The position numbers and the translations under genes were made by a program. A stretch of 64,000 nt of DNA from Methanobacterium_D oryzae (lineage in GTDB: Archaea; Methanobacteriota; Methanobacteria; Methanobacteriales; Methanobacteriaceae), in NCBI RefSeq assembly GCF_050433505.1, contig NZ_JBNPXC010000003.1:62001-126000 (forward strand), read 5' to 3'. A model generated the notes under the pieces. It saw only the letters and a program-made list of their open reading frames with translations. It had not been told where the DNA came from and searched no databases. Below, piece by piece: positions 36,501 to 43,804 of this stretch (within the stretch, counting starts at the first letter, position 1; the number at the start of each line of letters is the position of its first letter).

Positions 36501-36645
36501 TTGGTCCATCATTTACATTGTTATGGTCAAGTCCAACTGTATCCCATGAACCTTTAGTAAGGTTTAAATCATTTGCTGAAACTGAACTACACAAAATAAT
36601 AGCTAATGAAAGCGTCATTATCAGTAATGTTACTTGTCTTCTAAT
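33514..36645 (-). CDS. DUF11-repeat surface protein, probable ATT start
   Basis: About 1043 residues. A signal peptide (VTLLIMTLSLAIILCSSVSA), an N-terminal beta domain (about 25-265), six DUF11 repeats of about 120-130 residues, each opening with A-D-L-x-I-x-K-T and containing Y-x-x-T-V-x-N-x-G-P-x-x-A-T-G-V, and a C-terminal membrane anchor (GYLAIAVLMVLAGIIIPKRK). It is a cell-surface or adhesin-like protein. Start: the full AGGAGGTGA motif at 36652-36659 contains an in-frame GTG (36654) which overlaps it; ATT at 36645 stands eight bases after AGGAGG and is the better placed start. The next ATG would cut the signal peptide. Confidence 0.9.
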   Translation of the reverse strand: MRRQVTLLIMTLSLAIILCSSVSANDLNLTKGSWDTVGLDHNNVNDGPNEYNIQIHVTNNGSAPATNVTSTFTWTSSNANIALAPGETTTKNLGTINPGQTVDVFYLVRVNRTSAAYDTLRNYTISVSGTNTPVRNINGSLYVQKLVSQNRNDVLSITTSNPTPTIGETFAVTVVSRTASSTYDIVNLPLSYNPALVKPLSYFVSYGSTNSTNIRLNNPGTTDFVSVWIFQALAAGQNTFLGIITDQSGNSYHYNGDYGESNIIQVTPKADLAIVKTVCHCDRTVGQTINYVLTVTNNGPNNATGVIVKDIIPTGLNYLYSTPGDNVTYNPTTRLLTWSIGPLNVGSTAVLQIFATLMTPGEIINTAEVNGTEFDPDTSNNYSTVIVNAEQKTADLGVSKTANNKMPHIGDSVTYTVTVTNGGPDDATGVTVTDNLLNGLEFVSASVSQGSYSYNPITKILTWNVGNLAREASATLEIVVKVLQEGVINNTAIVTGNETDPNPNNNNSTETINVQPVADLKITKDVDVREPSSGQTVNFTITVQNLGPSNATNVTVIDVLPEGLNFISFVGTPSATYDPVTRTITWNIGNLEYLGSAVLEFNATYQPAIPGSDLNNTATVNSTTFDPDLTNNQATTSLNGQFATLNIQKTVDISQLHVGDTATFTINLTNNGPDTANGVTITDVLPEGFIFDSFVSWTAGRPNPAISSGTITWNLGDLLNGETVSLVFKATANKTGFWTNIATANSTTPPDTDSSGVTVEILPVADVGVIKTVSNTTPLYGQNVTYTITATNYGPNNATGIIIQDILASNRFLIYVGHSMSQGTFDPVSKIWNVGDLTYLNFATLNITFKVNATGQINNTATKTFANELDPNTSNDAASVTLNVPSAADLSITKTVSNPKPYIHEVITSTLIVQNHGPDTATGVYVVDKLPDGLKYISSSANYGSYDPLTGIWTIGDLPNGAIAVLNIRTAVEKIGPLENHAHVYSSTYDPILNNQAASANVDVQATPVNAATVPMQPTGLPIGYLAIAVLMVLAGIIIPKRK

Positions 36646-36654
36646 CTTTTTCAC

Positions 36655-37036
36655 CTCCTTTTACAATTTTAGCTAAACAATATGTCTTACATATCTATAT
36701 TGTTGATTATGATAAATAAATGTACGCTTATTAAGTTATTAGAATTAATTATTAATAAAAAAATAATAAAACACAATTTGGACTTAATTTAAATTTAAAA
36801 TGATTACATTAGCAAATAAAATAAAATATTATTGAATTAATTTATAAAAATAGGAAATTATTTTAACTATTTTAATTTAAAAACATAACAATGCTTAAAA
36901 TAATCATTTAACATCCAAAAATAAGTCAATTATTTCATTAAATGAAATCATAATTATACTGCCAATTAAATCATACTATTTTCCAGTTTACAGTAATTTC
37001 ATTATATATTTATATAACATTAGGAAAGTTAAATTC
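36655..37036. other. divergent intergenic region
   Basis: Extremely AT-rich, no gene seen. On the plus strand TTATATATTTATATAA at about 37002-37017 is a strong TATA tract close to the ATG of the thioredoxin gene (37037). The minus strand has several TATA-like tracts in the 36700s for the surface protein. No clear hairpin. Confidence 0.4.
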
Positions 37037-37462
37037 ATGAAAAACCCATTTATAATTATTGGATTCATTATTTTAGCAGGGATAATAGCATATGCTGCTT
37101 TAGGTTCTCAAAGTGATAATACTTCACAAAATGAATCAACTAATTTAAATTGGCATACTGATTTGGATTCAGCTCTTGTTGAAGCTAAACAAACTAATAA
37201 ACCCGTTTTTATAGATTTTTATACTACATGGTGCGCTTATTGTAAACAGCTTGATGAAACAACATTATCAGATCCCAGAGTTCAAGAAAAACTAAGTAAA
37301 AATTATGTTGTTGCAAAAATAGATGCAGATAAATATCCAGATATTGCATCAAATTATAAAATTTATGGATATCCAACCCTACTTGTATTAGATTCAAATG
37401 GCGTAGAAATTAAAAGAATTGAAGGCTATGTTGATTCAAATACTTTGTTAAATCAACTTTAA
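37037..37462 (+). CDS. membrane-anchored thioredoxin-like protein
   Basis: 141 residues. An N-terminal hydrophobic anchor or signal (about 4-23, FIIIGFIILAGIIAYAAL), then a thioredoxin fold with active site TTWCAYCKQL (CAYC near residue 69) and the cis-Pro loop YGYPTLLVLD. It is placed outside the membrane. The following gene encodes a CcdA/DsbD-like electron transporter, so the pair probably moves reducing power across the membrane to keep exported thiols reduced. Gap to that gene is 17 bases. Confidence 0.9.
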   Translation: MKNPFIIIGFIILAGIIAYAALGSQSDNTSQNESTNLNWHTDLDSALVEAKQTNKPVFIDFYTTWCAYCKQLDETTLSDPRVQEKLSKNYVVAKIDADKYPDIASNYKIYGYPTLLVLDSNGVEIKRIEGYVDSNTLLNQL

Positions 37463-37479
37463 GTTTAAGAGACGATAAA

Positions 37480-38103
37480 ATGGATATAGGACCACTAATA
37501 TCATTTTTTGCAGGTGTTGCATCTGTTTTATCGCCATGTGTATTACCATTGATTCCAATTGTAATTGCATATTCTATTTTAAATCGAAAAACTTCAGAAA
37601 TCATTTCTTTTATATCTGGATTTTTTTTACTGTTCACTCTAATAATTATACTTACAATAATTTTTACGGCTGCAATTAACTATTACCTTTATTATTTCCG
37701 GATATTAGCTGCAATTATTATAATATTAGTTGGTATTTTCTTTATATTAAATAAAAACGCATTTAATTCACAATATAAACCATTTAAACATGAAAATAAG
37801 CTCGTTGAATCATTTCTCATGGGATTTTTAACTTCACTTGCATGGTCTCCGTGCTATGGATCCTATTTAATAGCTTTAATTGCTTATAGTGCATCCACCG
37901 GAGATATCATATATAGCACAATTAATTTAGTGCTATTTACAGCAGGATTTTCATTAACAATATTTTTGATAGCATTAGGAGCATCTAAAGTTAATTTAAA
38001 TAAATTAATCAACTATTCAGAATGGATAAGAATCATCTCAGGAGTGATTATTTTAATTGCCGGTATTTATATGTTATATATACTATTCTTTGGAGCGATT
38101 TAA
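37480..38103 (+). CDS. CcdA/DsbD-like transmembrane thiol-electron transporter
   Basis: 207 residues with six membrane helices. Conserved cysteines appear in the first helix (SVLSPCVLPLIPIV) and in the fourth (LAWSPCYGSYLIAL), the pair that shuttles electrons from cytoplasmic thioredoxin to an external partner. The external partner is very likely the anchored thioredoxin encoded directly upstream. Haem maturation, a role of bacterial CcdA, is unlikely here as no cytochrome genes are seen. Its stop overlaps the next start by one base. Confidence 0.92.
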   Translation: MDIGPLISFFAGVASVLSPCVLPLIPIVIAYSILNRKTSEIISFISGFFLLFTLIIILTIIFTAAINYYLYYFRILAAIIIILVGIFFILNKNAFNSQYKPFKHENKLVESFLMGFLTSLAWSPCYGSYLIALIAYSASTGDIIYSTINLVLFTAGFSLTIFLIALGASKVNLNKLINYSEWIRIISGVIILIAGIYMLYILFFGAI

Positions 38104-38936
38104 TGAAAGTTGGATTTTTAGGATTTGGAGAAGTTGCATCAATATTATCAGAAGGTCTTCAAAAACATGGTGCTACTGTAGCCACTTGTATTGAAGAAAG
38201 AAGCACTAAAACAAAGGAACTTGCAGAAAAATCAGGTGTAAAATTATATAAGACAAATATAGAACTTGCAGAAGTTTCTGACATTTTAATTTCAACTGTA
38301 ACACCTTCCCAAGCGATTAAAGTAGCTCAAGAAGTTGGAAAATACGTTAATGGAATTTATGTGGATATAAATAATGTTTCGCCAAAAACCGTTAAAAAAA
38401 CGCTTTCTTTTATTGAAAATAGGAAAACTGTGGATGCAGCTATTATTGGAAGTATTAAAAAAGGATTAAATGTTTCTGTAATTGCATCTGGAGATTATGC
38501 TGCCCAATTTGCTGAATTAAATAATTATGGGATGAATATAAATGTAATTGGGGATGAAATTGGACAAGCTTCTGCTATAAAAATGCTTAGAAGCTCATTT
38601 ACTAAGGGAATTTCAGCCCTACTTTTTGAAACTATATATAGTGCATATAAAATGGGAATTGATGAAGAAGTGCTTAAATATATTGCAGGAACTGAATGCG
38701 AAGGTTTTAAGGATTCTGCAATATCAAGAATAATAAGCAGTTCTGTACACGCAAAAAGACGGGGCGAAGAAATGGAAGAAGTTATAGGATTAATATCTGA
38801 ACATATGACTCCTAAAATGAGCAGTGCAACAGAAAAATTCTTTAAATCGCTTAATGAAGATATAGATAATCTTGAGAATCGCCCAAAAAATTATAAAGAA
38901 GTTTTTAAATTAATTGATAAAAAAGAAAAGAAATAA
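38103..38936 (+). CDS. NAD(P)-binding DUF1932 dehydrogenase-like protein
   Basis: 277 residues from ATG 38103, which overlaps the ccdA-like stop (TAATG); an upstream in-frame ATG lies inside that gene. N-terminal Rossmann motif VGFLGFGEVASIL, a beta-hydroxyacid-dehydrogenase-like domain (VDINNVSPKTVKK) and a C-terminal DUF1932 helical domain (ASAIKMLRSSFTKGISALLFE). Members resemble 6-phosphogluconate and hydroxyisobutyrate dehydrogenases; the substrate is unknown. Coupling to the thiol-redox genes may be accidental. Confidence 0.82.
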   Translation: MKVGFLGFGEVASILSEGLQKHGATVATCIEERSTKTKELAEKSGVKLYKTNIELAEVSDILISTVTPSQAIKVAQEVGKYVNGIYVDINNVSPKTVKKTLSFIENRKTVDAAIIGSIKKGLNVSVIASGDYAAQFAELNNYGMNINVIGDEIGQASAIKMLRSSFTKGISALLFETIYSAYKMGIDEEVLKYIAGTECEGFKDSAISRIISSSVHAKRRGEEMEEVIGLISEHMTPKMSSATEKFFKSLNEDIDNLENRPKNYKEVFKLIDKKEKK

Positions 38937-38951
38937 AACTAAACTATGTTT

Positions 38952-39671
38952 TTATTTTAAGAAAGTCTCTACAAAATTACGTGCTTCATTTAAAGCTTCT
39001 AATGGAATTCCTTTAGGCATTCCCCCAATTTCACCTTGAACATCCTTTAAAACCCCTTCTCCAGCACCTAAAAACATTCCTTCACTGGTAATTCCCATGA
39101 AGCTTGTGGGGGGAAGCATTGCAACTGCAACCTTGTTTGATTCTTTAACATCTAAATCATTAGTCACAACAGTTATAGCTCTTTTGATGTTTACATTGCA
39201 TACAAGTAAACTGTTGGCAGTTGGATGGCCTCCAACACTTACCACTTCTCCAACTTTGATATCAATGGCCACGATAGGATCATCTATAGGGCCAAGAGTT
39301 AATCTTTTGTCTATATTTGAAATTATATTTAATGAGAATCTCATTTTAGCAATAGATTCTTCTAATTTGCTTTTTTCATCTTTGTTTACTAAATCTAAAA
39401 AGTGTTTATACCAGCCATCTCCACCTAAATTTTCAATTATAGCTTCTGCTTTTTGTTTAATTGAAGCAATTTGTGGAGTTTGAGCTAAATCAGCCGGTTC
39501 AAGATATGAATAATACAATGATTGGATTTCAGGAATCATATCTCTTGCATTTTGTACGACCTGTTTTTTATTCCATCTTCCCTTTAAATTAGCTCCTTCC
39601 AATGTCCTTAAGAATAGATCTATTGATTTTTCTGCTGTTAATAACCTGTAATCTTTACTTGTATCCCACAT
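38952..39671 (-). CDS. tRNA-binding (EMAP/OB-fold) domain protein
   Basis: 239 residues, ATG 39671 with GGTGATT upstream. Residues of about 1-125 are helical and of unknown role. Residues of about 130-239 form the OB-fold tRNA-binding domain (IDIKVGEVVSVGGHPTANSLLVCNVNI ... VAVAMLPPTSFMGITSEGMFLGAGEG), as found at the end of MetRS and in Arc1/CsaA-type proteins. It may act as a tRNA chaperone or synthetase cofactor. Converges with the DUF1932 gene. Confidence 0.85.
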   Translation of the reverse strand: MWDTSKDYRLLTAEKSIDLFLRTLEGANLKGRWNKKQVVQNARDMIPEIQSLYYSYLEPADLAQTPQIASIKQKAEAIIENLGGDGWYKHFLDLVNKDEKSKLEESIAKMRFSLNIISNIDKRLTLGPIDDPIVAIDIKVGEVVSVGGHPTANSLLVCNVNIKRAITVVTNDLDVKESNKVAVAMLPPTSFMGITSEGMFLGAGEGVLKDVQGEIGGMPKGIPLEALNEARNFVETFLK

Positions 39672-40020
39672 ATAATCACCAGTATCCTAAATTTTTAAAA
39701 ATATCTGATTGACTCTGTTTAAGAAATCTTATTTACATTTTATTTGCTAAATAGTATATTTTAGCAATTTTTAAGCTTTTATTAATATTTACATGAAATT
39801 AAATTATAAATTTATCTTCGCTTAATTTTAGAGAATTCCTTATAAATTCTTTATTAGATTATTTTAGAATTTTATAATAAACTTGTGCATTATGTTCCAA
39901 ATAAGTTAAAAATTTTAGTTAATTTTCGAAATATTTAAGTAGAAAGTTAATGCAAATCTTATTTAGTCATTTAGATTTCATAATTAATTTAAGAAAATGT
40001 TAAAACATGCGGTGGTAACA
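39672..40020. other. divergent intergenic region
   Basis: AT-rich, no gene. An in-frame ATG at 39997 exists ahead of the PRC-barrel gene but is separated from its ribosome site. No strong hairpin seen. Confidence 0.4.
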
Positions 40021-40353
40021 ATGGTCGATTTATCTAGCCTATATAACTTAGATGTGTACACAACACGCGGAAAATATGTTGGAAGAGTTCAAGACGTAAT
40101 ATTAAATATTAAAAAAGGAAGAGTATCCCTTCTTAAAGCAAGAGTCATGGCTCCAGATAAAATAAAAAGTGTTGGAATAAGAGATGTTATCAAAACCAGC
40201 ATGCGTTTTGTCCCTGAAACCGACGAAATAAGACCTTTAAAAGAAGAAGGTACTATAGATATACCTTATGATAGGGTTCAAGCTGTAGGAGATATTCTTC
40301 TAATAAGTCCAGAAGTAGCAACTACCCCTACAACAACAACTGTAACACAATAG
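40021..40353 (+). CDS. PRC-barrel domain protein
   Basis: 110 residues from ATG 40021, which has GGTGG upstream; an in-frame ATG at 39997 precedes that site. The sequence NLDVYTTRGKYVGRVQDVILNIKKGRVSLLKARV is a typical PRC barrel, a small beta fold that in archaea occurs in short proteins, some linked to RNA processing or cell division. Function here unknown. The nadX-like gene follows after eight bases. Confidence 0.85.
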   Translation: MVDLSSLYNLDVYTTRGKYVGRVQDVILNIKKGRVSLLKARVMAPDKIKSVGIRDVIKTSMRFVPETDEIRPLKEEGTIDIPYDRVQAVGDILLISPEVATTPTTTTVTQ

Positions 40354-40361
40354 GGACATAT

Positions 40362-41126
40362 ATGAAAGTTGGGATCATAGGATGTGGCGCTATAGCCAAT
40401 ATAATGACCAATTTTGCAGTTGAAGGTAAATTGGGAATTGATTTAAATTTTTTTTATGATAGAGACATTGAAAGGGCTGAAAATTTAGCCCTTCAAGTTG
40501 ATGGAACTGTTGTTCTTGAAGTTGAAGATATGTTGGATAAGGTCGATCTGGTAATTGAAGCAGCTTCTCCACAAGCGGTTGCAGACGTGGTTCCAAAAGT
40601 CCTGGAAAAAGGAAAAGATGTTCTTATAATGAGTATTGGGGCCTTAATGGACAAAGAACTTAGAGAAAGGCTTGAAAAAATTGCATCTTCTACGGATTCT
40701 AAAATATTTGCACCATCTGGCGCAATTGTTGGGCTTGACGGTATTAAAGCAGCGTCCATCGGTAAAATAAAAGAAGCTTCACTTATTACAAGAAAACCAC
40801 CTAAATCTCTGGGAATTAAAACAGAAGGTGAAACTATTCTTTACGAGGGAAAAGCATCCGATGCTGTTAAGGAGTTCCCTACAAATATTAATGTAGCCGC
40901 TGCACTCAGTCTTGCATGTGGGAAAGATGTTGATGTTAAAATAATAGCAGATCCAAGTGTAGATAGAAATATGCATGAAGTCCACGTTATAGGCGATTCT
41001 GGAGAATTTACGACCATTACAAGGAATGTTAGGTGTTCTATGAACCCTAAAACAAGTGTTTTAGCTGCTTATTCTGCAATTAAACTTCTAAAAAGTTTAA
41101 ATGAAAATATAATTGTAGGAACTTAA
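40362..41126 (+). CDS. nadX: L-aspartate dehydrogenase
   Basis: 254 residues. Rossmann motif GIIGCGAIANIM at the N-terminus, EAASPQAVADVVPKVL, and the catalytic region FAPSGAIVGLDGIKAA with a later HVIGDSGEF. This family oxidises L-aspartate to iminoaspartate with NAD(P), feeding quinolinate and NAD synthesis in archaea that lack aspartate oxidase. It is coupled to the PRC-barrel gene (eight bases). NadA and NadC are not in the window. Confidence 0.92.
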   Translation: MKVGIIGCGAIANIMTNFAVEGKLGIDLNFFYDRDIERAENLALQVDGTVVLEVEDMLDKVDLVIEAASPQAVADVVPKVLEKGKDVLIMSIGALMDKELRERLEKIASSTDSKIFAPSGAIVGLDGIKAASIGKIKEASLITRKPPKSLGIKTEGETILYEGKASDAVKEFPTNINVAAALSLACGKDVDVKIIADPSVDRNMHEVHVIGDSGEFTTITRNVRCSMNPKTSVLAAYSAIKLLKSLNENIIVGT

Positions 41127-41434
41127 TTTATTATTTTTTTAAATAACTAATTCTACGCTATAAATTTAATAAACTGCAACTTATGTTTAAAATTGATTAG
41201 ATAAATCCTTAAGGTCTATTTTTACTCATAAAGTAACATATTTAATTAAATAATATTAATTAATTTTCTCTATTCTTTAAGATCATTAAAAATCATTTTT
41301 CTAATTTTTTATCTTAAAAAATAGAATTCATTTTTTAAAATTTTTATGAATTTAAAATTAAATATCCCTTGATTAATTTTTCCTAATTTCATCAATATAT
41401 TGTTCAGATATGTAAAATTCCTGAATCATGCTAT
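41127..41434. other. intergenic region between converging genes
   Basis: AT-rich; no gene or convincing hairpin. It separates nadX from the HTH/DUF2975 pair, whose base composition differs. Confidence 0.4.
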
Positions 41435-41650
41435 TTAATCAGTCTCGTCACTTTTATATTCTAAAATATCACCAGGCTGACATTCTAAAGCTTTACAAAT
41501 CTTCCCTAAAGTTGATAATCGAATTGCTTTTGCCTTTCCATTTTTCAATATAGAAATATTAGCCATTGTTATTCCAACCTTCTCTGAAAGTTCAGTGACA
41601 CTCATTTTCCGTTTAGCCAACATCACATCAATATTAATTATAATCCCCAT
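41435..41650 (-). CDS. small Cro/CI-type HTH transcriptional regulator
   Basis: 71 residues from ATG 41650, with GAGGTGA five bases upstream; an in-frame GTG at 41659 is part of that site. Almost the whole protein is a helix-turn-helix of the YozG/XRE type: MSVTELSEKVGITMANISILKNGKAKAIRLSTLGKICKALECQPGDILEY. This type is common in Firmicutes beside DUF2975 membrane proteins, and the same pairing is seen here. It probably represses its own operon in response to the membrane partner. Confidence 0.93.
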   Translation of the reverse strand: MGIIINIDVMLAKRKMSVTELSEKVGITMANISILKNGKAKAIRLSTLGKICKALECQPGDILEYKSDETD

Positions 41651-41660
41651 ATTATTCACC

Positions 41661-42143
41661 TCAGACCGTTAAATCGTTTTCTGATTTTATGTCTACGGCA
41701 CTTTGTAAAAGTCTTTCAAATACGGCTGTGGCAGTGGCGATTACGACCGAAATAAAAGTAGTCACAATACACAGAGCAATAAAACCCGCCGGATCATCTC
41801 CTTTAGCATGAAATATCCTTATATATAGCGCGGCCATCACAATTAAGATGCTCAATATGATTGCGCAGTATTTTATAGTCCGTAAAGCTCTCACGGAGTC
41901 TAGCGAGAATACCTTATTTTGCCCGATGTATCCGAGCAATTGAAATGCCTTATATAACGCAACAAAAAATGGAATAGACGCTATATACGCATATGCTAAA
42001 AACGGGTCCTGAAAGTAAATACTAAACAGGTCGGCGTTTGTATTTCTACCTTCAAGCTGGGGAAATATAATCATACCAGCAAGTGCCCCGATTCCGATAA
42101 GTAGAATTACCGCCTTTAGAAATAATGTTGATCCTCGTTTCAT
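41661..42143 (-). CDS. DUF2975 membrane protein
   Basis: 160 residues from ATG 42143 with GAGGTG upstream. Four membrane helices at about 8-28, 46-68, 88-108 and 120-145, with the loop LLGYIGQNKVFSLDSVRALRTIKY that typifies DUF2975. It precedes the HTH gene by 10 bases. The coding DNA is visibly richer in G and C than its surroundings, which with the Firmicute-like gene pair suggests transfer from bacteria. Function: probably a membrane sensor or anti-regulator for the HTH protein. Confidence 0.88.
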   Translation of the reverse strand: MKRGSTLFLKAVILLIGIGALAGMIIFPQLEGRNTNADLFSIYFQDPFLAYAYIASIPFFVALYKAFQLLGYIGQNKVFSLDSVRALRTIKYCAIILSILIVMAALYIRIFHAKGDDPAGFIALCIVTTFISVVIATATAVFERLLQSAVDIKSENDLTV

Positions 42144-42581
42144 AATAAAACACCTCACTTAATTATTATATATTGATTATAGCATATTATTTATCGATTT
42201 ACAATATATTTTTATTGATATTATGCATATACTATATAAATAGTTTTTTAAATCATCAAACTTTAAAAGGGTGTTTCAATTTAAATGAGTTTTATAAGAA
42301 TAAATTATGCAAATAATTACTTAATTTACTATAAAATATTTATTTGTGTAAAATATAATTCTAGAAAAAAAGGATCTAGTTCGTAATCTATTGCTTATTA
42401 GCTCTTAAGATATTTTTAATTGAGCTATACTAGAATTATATAACTATCGTTAACTTAATAATGTAATAGGAAGATATCTTTCTGTGAAAATTAAAATAAA
42501 TAATAAAGAAAAATAGAAGACTAAAAATGCCACTAATTAAAATAGAATTAAATATTTTAAAATAGTATATTATTGATTATC
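42144..42581. other. divergent intergenic region with repeats
   Basis: No gene. Near the HTH operon, TATTGATTATAGCATAT (about 42170-42186) and TATTGATATTATGCATAT (about 42212-42231) are imperfect direct repeats that could be operator sites. Further on, ATATAATTCTAG (42353-42364) and CTAGAATTATAT (42430-42441) form a 12-base inverted repeat with an inner TAGCTC/GAGCTA pair. Confidence 0.4.
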
Positions 42582-43313
42582 ATGAAAGAGTGCGAAATTT
42601 TTTCAAGTTTAAAGGTTCCATGTGGATCACATATTATTATAAGAATTGATGGAAGAAAATTTTCCAAATTATCCAATGATCTTAAATTTGAAAAACCATA
42701 TGATGAACAATTTAAGGATATAATGATTGAAACATGTAACGATTTTTTTAAAGAATTCAGCCCCTCATTTATTTACACATTTTCTGATGAAATAAACATT
42801 CTCCTCTCTGAAATTCCATTTGCAGGGAGAATTGAAAAATTAGATTCGGTTTTTGCAAGCTTTATTACAGGGAGCTTTTCAAAAAATATTATTAAATTAA
42901 ATAAGTCTATTACAAAGCCTATTTCGTTTGATTCACGAGTAATTCCACTATCAAAAGAGGGAGTTATAACATATTTCAAGGAAAGACAAGATGAAGCATG
43001 GCGAAACTGTAGCAATGGATATGCATACTGGACCTTAAGACGAGAATTCAAGAAAAAAGAAGCTATGAAAATTTTAGATAAGCAAAAAAGCAGCGCAATC
43101 CATGACCTTCTATTTGAAAGAGGCATAAATTTAGCAGAACTCCCCTCATGGCAAAGAAGAGGCATTGGTATCTATAAAAAAGAAGTGGAAATTGAAGGAT
43201 ATAACCCTATAAAAAAAGAAAAAGTCCAATCAATTCGAAAAAAGATTTTTGTTGATGATGATTTACCAATCTTTGATACTCCATTTTTTGATAACATTAT
43301 AAAAATAAATTAA
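42582..43313 (+). CDS. Thg1-like tRNA 3'-5' polymerase / tRNA-His guanylyltransferase family
   Basis: 243 residues from ATG 42582; no Shine-Dalgarno precedes it and a TATA-like tract (TAGTATATTATTG) is close, so the mRNA may be leaderless. Catalytic palm motifs: IIIRIDGRKFSKL with the first Asp (about residue 21) and YTFSDEINILL with the second Asp-Glu pair (about 64-65). The family adds nucleotides in the 3'-5' direction: G-1 to tRNA-His or repair of tRNA 5' ends in archaea. Which of these it does is open. The JAMM gene follows after eight bases. Confidence 0.9.
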   Translation: MKECEIFSSLKVPCGSHIIIRIDGRKFSKLSNDLKFEKPYDEQFKDIMIETCNDFFKEFSPSFIYTFSDEINILLSEIPFAGRIEKLDSVFASFITGSFSKNIIKLNKSITKPISFDSRVIPLSKEGVITYFKERQDEAWRNCSNGYAYWTLRREFKKKEAMKILDKQKSSAIHDLLFERGINLAELPSWQRRGIGIYKKEVEIEGYNPIKKEKVQSIRKKIFVDDDLPIFDTPFFDNIIKIN

Positions 43314-43321
43314 TTGATAAA

Positions 43322-43750
43322 ATGAACCTTAATAACCTACTTGGAAAAATTCTTGGAACATCTAAACTTGAATTTGATGAAATACATGTTGAAGGAGAAG
43401 TTATAGATGAAATTATAAACATTGCAAAAGAATCTCATCCAAATGAATTTATCGCACTCCTTGAGGGAAAAGTAAAGGATAGAATCCTTAAAATAACTGG
43501 ATTAATATTTTTACCTACTGATGTTTCGAATGAGAGCGCAGTTATGCAAGTCTTTATGGAACCACTTTCTACTAATTCCATAGGTTCTGTTCACAGCCAT
43601 CCGGGGCCTAGTGCAAGCCCGTCAGATGCAGATTTACACTTTTTTTCAAAAAAAGGATTATTCCACATGATAATTGCAGAACCTTATACTAGAGACAGTA
43701 TTAGGACTTATGATAGCTGGGGAAATATAATCGACTATAAAATAATTTAA
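43322..43750 (+). CDS. JAMM/Mov34-type metalloprotease (desampylase-like)
   Basis: 142 residues. Zinc motif H91-x-H93-P...S101-x-x-D104 and the upstream catalytic Glu (E42 in NEFIALLEG) are all present. Archaeal JAMM proteins cleave ubiquitin-like modifiers (SAMPs) from proteins (established for the family). A ubiquitin-like protein with Gly-Gly end is encoded at 24810-25010. It follows the Thg1-like gene closely, likely one transcript. Confidence 0.93.
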   Translation: MNLNNLLGKILGTSKLEFDEIHVEGEVIDEIINIAKESHPNEFIALLEGKVKDRILKITGLIFLPTDVSNESAVMQVFMEPLSTNSIGSVHSHPGPSASPSDADLHFFSKKGLFHMIIAEPYTRDSIRTYDSWGNIIDYKII

Positions 43751-43761
43751 AAATTAAATAA

Positions 43762-43783
43762 AAATAAGCTTAATTGCTTATTT
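43762..43783. terminator. hairpin between converging JAMM and serA genes
   Basis: AAATAAGC (43762-43769), loop TTAATT, GCTTATTT (43776-43783): a perfect eight-base stem between two converging genes, with T-rich ends on both strands. Probable bidirectional terminator. Confidence 0.6.
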
Positions 43784-43804
43784 CAAAGTTTTAAATAACT
43801 CTTT

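Noticed and set aside
42353..42441. 12-base inverted repeat with inner six-base stem as an RNA gene or miniature element
   Set aside because: In DNA this rich in A and T one or two such repeats are expected by chance in 64 kb; no other support.
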